NCBI GenBank assembly: GCA_022376515.1
Contig: WTXI01000625.1
Span: 1 to 10,454, forward strand
DNA: 10,454 bases
Source of the DNA: Lactifluus volemus
Taxonomy: Eukaryota > Basidiomycota > Agaricomycetes > Russulales > Russulaceae
Reading direction: 5' to 3'
Shown here: in pieces, positions 1 to 7,329 of the stretch
Position numbering within the stretch: the first letter of the stretch is position 1
Layout: each line of letters begins with the position of its first letter
Position numbers and translations under genes: made by a program
Notes under the pieces: model-generated
Seen by the model: only the letters and a program-made list of their open reading frames with translations
What the model was told of the DNA's origin: nothing
Databases searched by the model: none

Positions 1-108
1 TAACTTAGCTAGACCCAACTTAGACTCGCGTCTCTGTTGGTCCCTCCTGAACAACTTGATCCTATCTTAGGAACTAGGAACAGCTAGTTCCCTAACAGTC
101 AGCGTTCT

Positions 109-167
109 TGACTCAGATCTTGAGTCAGACGCACTGAGTCAGTTCTTGAGTCATCAGAACTGACTCA
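109..167. promoter_or_regulatory. Cluster of five TGACTCA/TGAGTCA (Gcn4/AP-1-type) sites
   Basis: Perfect 7-mers occur at 109-115, 121-127, 135-141, 147-153 and 161-167. TGACTCA is the binding site of bZIP factors of the Gcn4/AP-1 class, which in fungi answer amino-acid starvation. The spacing is 12-14 bp and the cluster lies about 75 bp upstream of a TATA-like box, which fits an upstream activating region. Actual binding is inferred. Confidence 0.5.
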
Positions 168-242
168 GGTCCTTAGTCAATGGTCTTGACTTCGCTACTT
201 TACTGTGACCTTTGTAGGATAGTTAGCTGGCCCTCTGTACGC

Positions 243-250
243 ATAAATAG
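243..250 (+). promoter_or_regulatory. TATA-like box (ATAAATAG)
   Basis: ATAAATAG follows the TGACTCA cluster and precedes a pyrimidine-rich stretch (about 315-360) of the sort found near fungal transcription starts. It is supported by position only. Confidence 0.4.
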
Positions 251-430
251 GGCCCTATGGACGAGCTAAAGCCCCAGCTTCAGCTTCGTCGAGAATCACA
301 GTTGTTGCTTGACACTCAAACTCCCTCTCTTTTTCTTGTGCATCCCCTCTTCGTACCTTTGGTTAAGGTACCTTCGCGCCACAATCAGAACATCTGTTTG
401 CTTGTTTACGCCTTGTAAATAAGCTCACAG

Positions 431-810
431 ACGCTCTGAACCTTGTACGAAATTGAGGGTGAAGAATTGTCTAATTCCTTCCCTTCCATTTCGCACAAAC
501 CTTAGTTCAACCTCCCACGAGTGTCCTTGGAAGGCGAGCATCCCTTGCATTCCAAATACACTCGCACCCGCATTGCGGTTGAACTTACAGATCGTCCTTC
601 GTCCATCTGCCACCATCTATCCTCTTTGGGAACGGTAACTCCGACCATCGCGTGCGCCGGCCCGTACTACCCGCCTCACGCGATACAGAACTGAGAGTTC
701 GCACAGTCAAGTCTATCCTTCACAGGAACTCGCCTGCACGTCCTCCACTGATTAATTGAAGCTCACTCTGAGCCACGGTCCCTGTGAACCGTGACACAGG
801 AACAGGAGAC
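431..810. other. CpG-rich stretch without a recognisable gene
   Basis: Short frames on both strands (about 60 codons) show no known motif. CpG is frequent here, unlike most of the window. A nested inverted repeat lies at 774-800 (CACGGT/ACCGTG at 774-793 and CCTGTG/CACAGG at 781-800), and CACAGGAAC is repeated at 721-729 and 795-803. It may be the U5 or leader region of the retroelement to the left. Confidence 0.4.
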
Positions 811-1026
811 ATATGACAACACGACAGAGGCAGAGGCAGAGGTAGAGAAGGAGAGGAGGTAGAGGTGGAGGCAGCAGCAGTGGGACGCATTGCACGACAA
901 CGAACCAGGGGGACGTGTTGCATGGTAACGAACCAGAAGGGGATGCAGTCGTGATGGCAAGAAGGTGGCAGGGAAGCATGTGGCAGCACCAGATAGAGAG
1001 TGGTGGTGGTGGCGACAGCAGAGGAT
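811..1026 (+). other. Purine-rich low-complexity stretch with Arg/Gly-rich reading frame
   Basis: From about 824 the plus strand runs in imperfect GGCAGA and GAGGTAGA units, nearly free of pyrimidines to about 875. Read from the ATG at 811 it gives an Arg/Gln/Gly-rich frame with one TAG near 841, then open until a TAG near 1026. A 28-bp direct duplication lies at 890-943 (both copies carry GAACCAG). This could be the remnant of a nucleic-acid-binding basic tail such as a Gag, but no zinc knuckle is seen. I do not call a gene. Confidence 0.3.
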
Positions 1027-1078
1027 AGAGATGTACAGACAGACAGAGAGAGGACACGGCAAAGAAAGATAAGGCATG

Positions 1079-1205
1079 AAAATCAACATGGTGCCAACAA
1101 GAATAAACAACAGAGCATAATGATTCCTTTTAAGGAAATGTCGGAGTGGGGGACAACAAAAATCAGCATCATGCAAACAAGAATAAACAATAATCATGTG
1201 ATCTG
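1079..1205. repeat. Two-copy tandem repeat, period 80 bp
   Basis: About 45 bp starting near 1079 recur near 1159. Both carry ATCA(A/G)CAT followed by the shared core CAAACAAGAATAAACAA in a slightly varied form. The rest of the 80-bp unit is less conserved. No function is suggested. Confidence 0.55.
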
Positions 1206-1207
1206 TA

Positions 1208-1450
1208 ATGACTTAGCAAAATTTTCATGATTTAACAAAAATTTCAGACACCTTGCTTAATTTACTTAATTTACTTAGACAATTTTTGTGTACTTAGCAT
1301 CTTTGACTGGTGATTTATGTCCTTAATTTTATTAGATTGGCTTAGTGATGCTTAATTAGCTTAAATTATTTCAATTTGCTTAGTCTAATGGTGCTAAGCT
1401 GCCTAAGCCTGCCTTAATAACACTAAGCAGTGGCTAAGCCTGTCTAAGGC
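1208..1450. repeat. Cluster of CTTAG/CTAAG/CTTAA motifs
   Basis: About 15 copies of CTTAG, its complement CTAAG, or CTTAA occur in some 240 bp. They sit at irregular spacing in AT-rich DNA. The motif switches from mainly CTTAR (left) to mainly CTAAG (right), so the block is loosely symmetric about 1385. There is no coding potential. It may be a degenerate satellite or the subterminal repeats of a DNA transposon. Confidence 0.4.
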
Positions 1451-1499
1451 CAACTAGGTTTTGCTGATACACCTCCTGGACAGGGCAGTCTATAGTGTC

Positions 1500-1790
1500 A
1501 TGCTGCCTATACTAATGCCTTCTGCACCCCCTCCCCAGTATGTTGTCACACTGCTTGCTTGTCCCACCCCAATGCATCCTGACTACTATCCTATTTTTTT
1601 TTGCCTCTACCTGCATTGCCTCTTCCTGCACCACCACTTTCCCTGCCTACACAACTTCCTCCTGTATCTCCCACACATCCTGTACCTCTCACACTTGCTA
1701 TGCCTCCTATCTTACACCTCCCACACTTTTTCTACCTCCCATATCACCACTGCTACCTCCCCATGGCCCTACCCTTGCCACAGCTTGTGT
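1500..1790 (+). other. Pyrimidine-rich low-complexity stretch, no supported gene
   Basis: The plus strand is dominated by C and T with CTCCCAC and CCTAC words. Because of this composition, all three plus frames stay open for around 100 codons and give Pro/Leu/Ser/Thr-rich peptides. Openness in three frames at once argues for composition rather than coding. A proline-rich remnant of a retroelement Gag cannot be excluded. Confidence 0.35.
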
Positions 1791-1800
1791 GTTATTACTT

Positions 1801-2101
1801 GCTAATGCTGGTCCTGTGTGGGATAAACTTGTTAGCAGTTTTCATGCAGATAGAATGCACCACACCTGGTAATGGGTGGAGAGTGTGCATGTTCACTTAA
1901 AATAGCTGCCAGTGACATAATCTGACACTATAAGTAAATGGGTTGCGCTCCAGGATGTGCCAGAGATGCTGTTATAAGGCTGTTGCATATGAGGGAGACA
2001 CTTGATGCTAAGGCTGAGAAGAGGCTTGATCAAGCATTTGAGGTATGTGGATGTGACAAAGATCAATCAGCATGCAGAGGAATTTAAGAACTTCTATAAT
2101 G
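1801..2101. other. No gene recognised
   Basis: A small frame from the ATG at 1935 (about 49 codons, five Cys) ends in TAA near 2089. It has no family resemblance that I recognise. The rest is unremarkable, slightly AT-rich DNA. Confidence 0.3.
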
Positions 2102-2230
2102 TGTTGTAGTATATGTCATGGTCACATGGTCACTGCCTCCCTTACATAAAATTTCTCACATGACTGACTACCTACAATTCTCGCATCCGGACTGAGTATT
2201 GTACAATTACATAAGCCACGTAACTCGGAC

Positions 2231-2310
2231 TGACTCACGTGCATGACTCAGACTGACTCATGCATGGACCCAACTCATGGTGACTCATTATGACTCATCA
2301 CCATGAGTCA
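2231..2310. promoter_or_regulatory. Cluster of six TGACTCA/TGAGTCA (Gcn4/AP-1-type) sites
   Basis: Perfect sites lie at 2231-2237, 2244-2250, 2254-2260, 2281-2287, 2291-2297 and 2304-2310, with further near-matches nearby (TGACTCC at 2314-2320). The cluster ends about 55 bp upstream of a TATA box, as expected of an LTR enhancer. Factor identity is inferred from the motif. Confidence 0.55.
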
Positions 2311-2365
2311 CGATGACTCCTTACCTACGACTCATGCCGACTCCTTCTGACTAGGGTAGCTCATG

Positions 2366-2373
2366 TATATAAG
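2366..2373 (+). promoter_or_regulatory. TATA box of the LTR (TATATAAG)
   Basis: A consensus TATATAAG sits downstream of the TGACTCA cluster. Transcription would start about 30 bp to the right. Confidence 0.5.
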
Positions 2374-2700
2374 GACCCTCACTTAAGCCCTAGCTAAATA
2401 GCTTGGACTTAAGCCTACAATATGAGCTTACTGTTCTAAGAACCTTCATGCTTCATTCCTAAACCTCTCAGACATCTGATCCTTGTCTTACATGCCATCA
2501 GTAACACTGCAACTTACTGCTAATACTTTGTCACATGACCGTTGACTTAGTACTTTCTGGACCTGACCCTTATCAACTGACATTGCTAAGGTTTACCTGA
2601 ACCACCTGACTCTACCAAGAGCATAGGAACTGCTCGTTCCTAATAGTATAACTTACATACATACCTTCCACTTGCAATAGATTGCATTGCTGGTACAACT

Positions 2701-2918
2701 TAGGGGGTGTGAAAAGAAAAGAAAAGGGAATTTTTTTATTTGTGTGACCCAAGTTAACTAAGAGCTATAGCTAAGTTGAAGTTGTGGCTCCTGAGCAGAA
2801 GACTCAGCTAAGTTGAGCCATTCTAGAAAACATTGTGACTTACCAAGCTAGCTCATAGTAACACTAAGGTCAATTCATTACATTGAATCAGAGTACTTTG
2901 TCTCATATCTAATACATG
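2701..2918. other. No gene; short A-rich run and a repeated 11-mer
   Basis: GAAAAGAAAAGAAAAGGG at 2711-2728 is a simple repeat next to a T-run. AGCTAAGTTGA occurs twice (2769-2779 and 2806-2816). Nothing coding was seen. Confidence 0.35.
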
Positions 2919-2993
2919 TACAGTTGATTCTCTCATAATGAATAGTAGTTGGTAGGGGGACTGCCACTATATATTATGAGATAATTAACTGTA
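2919..2993. mobile_element. 71-bp MITE with TA target duplication (Tc1/mariner-pogo type)
   Basis: The sequence TACAGTTGATTCTCTCATAAT at 2919-2939 is matched in inverted orientation by 2973-2993 at 19 of 21 positions. Only 33 bp separate the arms. Removing the outer TA on each side leaves an element 2921-2991 that begins CAGTTGATT and ends AATTAACTG. Terminal CAGT and TA duplication are typical of Tc1/mariner and pogo superfamily elements, and the GGGGGAC in the loop resembles the subterminal part of fungal pogo-type ends. It is non-coding and would move only with a transposase from elsewhere. Its right end lies 10 bp from the stop of the dioxygenase pseudogene. Confidence 0.6.
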
Positions 2994-3573
2994 GCTAATT
3001 GTTTAAGGAAACAAGGAGAGGGTGGCTTTGTCTGGAGTATATGATATAAGTAGTTCATCCTTAGTTGAAAATAGCCCCATGCCCATATTCACATGTTCTT
3101 TCATCTGTTGGACTTCCTTGTCATAATTCTTATCTGACAGTGTAGCCTGATAAGACTCTTTAGTCTAAAAGCCATGATCTACCTATCTAAAGATACTACC
3201 TGCTGTGTACTGAGTGACAGAGTATTGTGTAGAGTTTTCAGGAATAAGAATGTTTGAATAGCTAATTACTGCTAAGGGAATGAAGATTATCAAGCCAGGG
3301 AGAACTCAATGACCAGATTACATTCCCAGAGAACAAGGTGGTCACCTTTCTTTGGGTCATAGCTACCTGCAGAAAAGATAGAACAGATACCAAATGGAAG
3401 GTTGGCAAAGTCAGCATGTTGAACACTGCAAGTCTGAGAGCCAAAATTGATTGTCATTGATGCCCAGACACTGTTGTGAAAGTTTTGGTTGAGTTGATGA
3501 TTGTAGTGTAGAAGATGATCAAGATGGTTAACATAGTACTGATGCAGCCTTGATATCCATGTGATAAATGCTC

Positions 3574-3624
3574 CTATGGTATATTTAGTGATATGACAAT
3601 GGAGGTAATTTAATATGCACTTAT
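3574..3624 (-). other. Intron 2 of the dioxygenase pseudogene (51 nt, donor lost)
   Basis: The minus strand reads ATAAGTGCAT where a GTAAGT donor is expected, and it ends CCATAG with ACTAAAT before it. Removing 51 nt joins GFASG to AFITW, restoring the family order. Since 51 is a multiple of three and contains no stop, the frame also reads straight through and hides the intron. Confidence 0.5.
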
Positions 3625-3986
3625 CTGAAGCAAAACCTGCCACCTTTTTCATGTTATTGACAGAAATGAGGTTCAATAACTCAGTGGCATTAGTTATATT
3701 ATGGAAGAGGTTCTCAGATTTCTAGTGGGTGTCACTATGTTAAAAGGCTAGGTGTCAATGAATATTAAGGCCTACAACTTGGCCACTATCATGAGATATT
3801 CCTATCAACAATGCCTGAAAGTTCCCTTGTTAATTCTTCAAGACCTTTGGAAACTTGCACTTTGATTGAGCAGTCTCAATGTTCTATAAAATGTCCCTAT
3901 TGATACCATCCCAAGACTTGTCAGATGGGCACCCTGTCAAAACAGCAATGACACATTCTAGTTTGTCTACGATTGGAGTGACTATT

Positions 3987-4039
3987 CTGTCTCAGAAGTC
4001 AGCATTGAACAGTAAATACAGTGCATAAAATTAACATAC
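3987..4039 (-). other. Intron 1 of the dioxygenase pseudogene (53 nt, signals intact)
   Basis: On the minus strand this begins GTATGT (ending at 4039), has CTGAC as a good branch site, and ends ACAG (at 3987). Removing it joins WDG to TPIVD in one frame, as the protein family requires. The length and signals are typical of basidiomycete introns. Confidence 0.6.
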
Positions 4040-4326
4040 ATTCCATCCCATGGGATCAGCCAGAAGTGGAACCTTGATGTTTCTCTCACTAGCTCATTTA
4101 AGGGCCATAGCTTCTTTAAATATGGCTTCCTAAGGCTAATGTACCCAGTAGATGACATGTTTGTTGCATTAATGGAAAGGTTAGTTTTCATGGGGTTGAA
4201 GGGTGTAACATGTTTCTGAAGGGCCCTCTTTACCCTATGCTGTGCATACTTTACTTTGTGTACATCTGCCTTTTGATGTTGGCCTGTTTCTTTTGTGACT
4301 TGTTCTTGTTTTAGAATGATGCCTTA

Positions 4327-4699
4327 GTAACCTCACCAGCTAGCACATAGATTGGCATTGGTTGGCTGGCAGATGATATGGTGAGAGGGTATATGGTAGA
4401 GGCAACGTTAGTCACAAAGGTGAAGATGAGGGTAGAGATGACAAGGAAAGGGCAGAGAGGAGTCCATGTCAGGTGGTTCATCAGCTTCTTTAGCTATAGC
4501 AATGCCTATAAGGGTTTTGAAGTTAAAGCTCAGGTTGGTAGAGGTCATCCAGAAAGAGATCACAGCTCCAGAGCATGTCTTGAAGCAGATATTAGCTTTA
4601 AATAATAGAGAGAGTGGTGAAGAGACTCACTCTATAGGTCATAGTATTTGTAACCTCTGTAAACAAAGCCATCAGTGTGGGTTGCAGTTTTTGTTGCTA
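4327..4699. other. No recognised gene; possible upstream exons of the dioxygenase copy
   Basis: The minus strand has a partly open frame with an acidic KEADEPPDMD stretch near 4480. It could belong to the N-terminus of the pseudogene to the left, but I cannot align it to anything. A plus-strand frame of 75 codons (4378-4605) shows no motif. Confidence 0.3.
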
Positions 4700-4989
4700 C
4701 ACATTTCCTAACTAATGTGCTTGGAGTCCCATGCGATGAGGATCCACAATGAATTGAAGGGAGTGACAAGAGAACAAGAAAAGCTAAACCTGCCACACAT
4801 ATTCCCAACTAATGCACTCAGAGTTCTGTGCAACAAGAATCCACAATGCATTAGAGGAAGAAATAAAGGACAAGAAAAGCTCAATTGTCACACATTTTTC
4901 TTACCAGACATGCTCAGAGTCCCATGTGACAAGGATCTACAACATGTTTGAAGGGAATAATGAGTGCAAAAAAAGTTAAACCTACCATT
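4700..4989. repeat. Three-copy tandem repeat of a ~95-bp unit
   Basis: Copies lie at about 4700-4795, 4796-4890 and 4891-4989. Each opens CACAT followed by a T-rich run, then a (C/A)(T/G)GAGT(C/T)C(C/T)(A/G)TG-like segment, then CAA(G/C)GAT/AAT with CCACAATG or a variant, and ends ACAAGAAAAGCT(A/C)AA or similar. Copies differ by roughly a fifth to a quarter of positions by eye. The periodic plus-strand frame of 78 codons is a by-product, not a gene. Confidence 0.6.
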
Positions 4990-5727
4990 CTGAATGTCAA
5001 CTATGGTTGATTGACCACTGGCAGGTGAGAGGTCAGTGGAATCTAGGCAGTAAGCTTAAGCAAGAGCCAAAGACTAGTTGATTGCTAATAATGAGAGCAT
5101 GGTGTTAAGCTGAGAAGAAATCAATCAAGTAAGGGGGGAAGAGAAGTGAAGACAACAAACTTGAGCTAGTGAGCCATTACTTTGTATGGCATTTCCAAGT
5201 TCTCTCATATATATATTGAAACTATCATATGTACAACTGCCAAAATAATAGTTAGCTTTGGTTGTAGGGTATTCTGTGTATACAAGCAACATTAAAAATA
5301 TACTATGTTATTTCTACACTGTGTCATATTTAAATGAGAATGTGTTCAGAATTAAATAAACCTCCAATTTCAATTACTCAACATGAATAATATGTTTTAT
5401 CATACGACAAGTGGATCCTTTAGTAGATTCTCTAACTTTATCAAGCTTCATTACTGGATCATTTATGTTGCAATAACAGGCCAGACAGATCATCCTATTA
5501 TTTGACATTGCAGAACTGTCCCATGACATGCACTACCTTTTATACTATGCTAATGAAAGAGTAAAACATGAACCAATGGTTCAAATCAAAATTTTTCTTT
5601 AGAATCTATAATTTCAATCCTGCAATGGTGGGTTGACAGTATCAAGGATGATTTGGGCTTCAAAATTTGTTAACCCCTCCTTTCTTTGACATACAGATTA
5701 TCCATTAATGGTTTTCAACACTTTATT
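4990..5727. other. AT-rich intergenic stretch, nothing recognised
   Basis: No frame of interest, no tRNA-like fold and no clear repeat was seen. It holds AT-rich DNA almost without CpG. The part next to 5727 may contain the decayed 3' end of the peptidase-like gene. Confidence 0.4.
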
Positions 5728-7131
5728 TTAGACAATATACATATCATAAACATATATTGCCAAAATAGAATTGGTTACAGGAATTGAGGATATATTCGTT
5801 AGCTCATGAATCAATCGACTTCCTGTGAATATTCTGTTGTGAAAACATATCATTCCATTATTAGTTATAATTCTTGATGTAAAGTGTTCACACGAAAAGT
5901 AGATTACACCATGCAAATTGTACTGGCAGAATGAACCACTCACTTTGATATTCAAAATGATGTCTAATGCACATAGTCCTCTCCATAATTCAATTGCTAG
6001 TATAGGTGGGTGAAATATAAATGAAAATGAATGGATTAAAGTTTTGTCATATCCATGACATACAGAAGATGACAGGATAATAAAGTTATCCATATATTGT
6101 TGTACAGAATAATGTGTGGGTGCAGCATGTGTCATAATCTCACATGAATTAGACGAGTGTTCATCCCTGTCCACTTCATGGTTATTAAGACACATAATGA
6201 GTGACTTCATAACAGGAAACAGAGAAATTAACAAATGATTCATGATAGTATGCATACTTGTATAACATCTAAACGCAAATTCACTATCTAATTGTGCAAA
6301 CTGATACCTCATGAAATCCTGTATCTTCTCTGAATTATAAAAGTTCATTCCCATATGATAATGAATATGTGATTCAAATGCAGTGATCAAAAAATCAAGA
6401 TGTTCATTGCCCAGTTCATTTCACGCATGTGATATTGTTTCTGGGTTTCACACCAAACATTAAAGAGTATTGTAAGTATTGCATCATACACACAGCTATT
6501 ATTCTGCCATTGTGAACCAACAGGAACAAATAATTCTAAAGACATATAGTTTTCTGTATTGGATACAGTTTCTTTGAGCCTTTTCATACATATTTGTGAT
6601 GCATCAGAATTAATAGACTGTTGCCTTTTAATGTTCTTTTGTCCATTGGCACTCAAATCGTATATTGAAGGTTGTTTGACATTTTCCACTGTCACCGATG
6701 CAGACATAACTATTCTCCCTTCATGTACAACGCCTTCTAATGATTCTGATTTATTTTTCACTGACAGAGATCTTATAATCTTCCATTTAATTTCTCCATT
6801 ATGTAACTCATCACATTCAAAAAAACCAATCATGTTTATTCCACCTCAAAGCCTTATGTAATTTACATGGCATATAATGTGAACCCCTTTCCTCCCCCAA
6901 AGAGGGCAATGAGTGTCTTTCTACAGTCTGCTATTGCAACTTTTAATGGTAATTTGTTTTCAAATGTAGCATTGTAATATTATCAAGAAGTTCAAGTTCA
7001 CGAAATTCTTGATGCAAAGCCCCCAAAGCCCCCCCCCATGATTTTAGAGGGGTGGAATCCATCTAATATCAAAGTGTCTGTGGCACTTGTTCCACATTGC
7101 AGTGTAATATCCCTGATGTGTTTACATATAC
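5728..7131 (-). pseudogene. Frameshifted basidiomycete protein with USP-like cysteine-peptidase domain
   Basis: Read on the minus strand. An open block from 7131 contains TLILDGFHPSKIM and HQEFRELELLDNITMLHL. A frameshift at the A/T run near 6960 leads to NKLPLKVAIADCRKTLIALFG (stop at 6863). The next frame, from an ATG at 6831-6833, carries a linker and then the nucleophile box SQWQNNSCVYDA (Cys at 6492-6494). A frameshift near 6400 leads to LGNEHLDFL and a 220-codon frame holding the histidine box GVIYFSCEHFTSRIIT (His at 5884-5886) and the tail FTGSRLIHE. A Cys box and a G-V-I-Y...HFTSR His box about 200 residues apart are the pattern of papain-fold ubiquitin-specific-protease-like domains. 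I recall this combination as a C-terminal domain of highly repeated basidiomycete proteins linked to transposons. The substrate is unknown. Catalytic Cys and His both survive, but at least three breaks make the copy non-functional as it stands. Confidence 0.55.
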
Positions 7132-7150
7132 ATCAGTAAATGGTACAAAA

Positions 7151-7204
7151 ACTTTTTTACTTTTTCACTTCGGAAAGTGAAAAAAGTACACAAGTAAAAA
7201 AACT
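7151..7204. repeat. Inverted repeat/hairpin with 4-nt loop
   Basis: ACTTTTTCACTT (7159-7170) pairs with AAGTGAAAAAAGT (7175-7187) around the loop CGGA. An outer layer, ACTTTTTTACT (7151-7161), pairs with AGTAAAAAAACT (7193-7204) after a small bulge. The stem is A/T-rich. It could be a transcription terminator-like hairpin, a tiny MITE or a cruciform; nothing decides between these. Confidence 0.5.
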
Positions 7205-7252
7205 GGCATTGACTGGTATGGATGGGATGCAAATTAAACAACTTTAAGTAAG

Positions 7253-7300
7253 AAAGCTGAAAAGTGATGAAAAGCTGAAAACATGTTGAAAAGCTAAAAC
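7253..7300. repeat. Imperfect tandem repeat of AAAGCTGAAAA
   Basis: The word AAAGCTGAAAA or AAAGCTAAAAC occurs three times at about 18-20 bp spacing (near 7253, 7272 and 7291). It is short and of no evident function. Confidence 0.4.
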
Positions 7301-7329
7301 AAGTCCAAAAGACATCATCTAAATGTGAA

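Larger units (their letters stand above)
1..430 (+). mobile_element. Partial LTR-like retrotransposon promoter region
   Basis: No coding sequence is visible. The stretch has the layout of the U3-R part of a fungal LTR: a palindrome-like block (67-95), five TGACTCA/TGAGTCA sites (109-167), a TATA-like box (243-250), then a pyrimidine-rich leader. Neither LTR boundary nor a target-site duplication could be found. The left end may lie outside the window, and the right end is unclear within the CpG-rich DNA that follows. It shares the promoter style, but not obvious sequence identity, with the LTR at 2102-2700, so it would be a different family. It could instead be a promoter of an ordinary host gene. 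Moderate to low confidence. Confidence 0.4.
2102..2700 (+). mobile_element. Probable solo LTR of a retrotransposon
   Basis: The segment starts TGTTGTAG and closes TACAACT, giving short inverted ends (GTTGTA/TACAAC). Inside, in LTR order, are an activator cluster of TGACTCA sites (2231-2310), a TATA box TATATAAG (2366-2373), and about 330 bp of leader-like sequence. No gag, pol or second matching LTR is present in the window, so it would be a solo LTR left by recombination. No clear 4-6 bp target-site duplication was found, and the end does not follow the TG...CA rule exactly. The boundaries are therefore tentative. The GGGGG-containing stretch just right of it (2702-2707) could be a polypurine tract if the true boundary is shifted. 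Confidence 0.5.
3003..4326 (-). pseudogene. TET/JBP-like 2-oxoglutarate/Fe(II) dioxygenase, decayed copy
   Basis: The minus strand carries, in family order: an N-terminal stretch ending STGYISLRKPY (near 4150); HFWLIPWDG followed after an intron by TPIVDK (near 3965); CPSDKSWDG (near 3905); KVAGFAS (near 3635); SVWASMTINFG (near 3450); the iron-binding HxD as QHADFANLPFG (His at 3416-3418, Asp at 3410-3412); KKGDHLVLWECNLVIEF; and a C-terminal tail with VDHGF and MGMGLFSTKDELL, ending at 3003-3005. Intact members oxidise methylated pyrimidines in DNA (TET/JBP) and are expanded in basidiomycetes together with KDZ transposons. This copy is dead. The distal His expected before SN reads Tyr (ISYSN, 3258-3260), the 2OG-binding Arg expected before YS reads Gln (TQYS), stops interrupt the tail and the 3680-3900 region, and there is a frameshift near 3290. 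The N-terminus may continue towards 4610 but is not recognisable. Confidence 0.62.
7132..7329. other. Short intergenic stretch with hairpin and short repeats
   Basis: It lies between two minus-strand pseudogene fragments. It contains the inverted repeat at 7151-7204 and imperfect repeats of AAAGCTGAAAA type at about 7253-7300. No coding sequence was seen. Confidence 0.4.

Noticed and set aside
425..638. Two opposing frames of about 60 codons in CpG-rich DNA
   Set aside because: Each is the shadow of the other, both short and without recognisable domains.
763..1197. Overlapping minus-strand frames of 89-144 codons
   Set aside because: Three frames overlap over purine-rich low-complexity DNA and give Leu/Pro/Ser/Cys-rich peptides without motifs.
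1461..1900. Three overlapping plus-strand frames of about 100 codons
   Set aside because: Pyrimidine-rich composition keeps all frames open; no conserved motif found in any.
4378..4605. 75-codon plus-strand frame
   Set aside because: No motif; lies opposite a partly open minus-strand stretch that may be the N-terminus of the dioxygenase relic.
6559..6861. 100-codon plus-strand frame
   Set aside because: Antisense to the peptidase-like pseudogene, whose minus-strand frame carries the family motifs.
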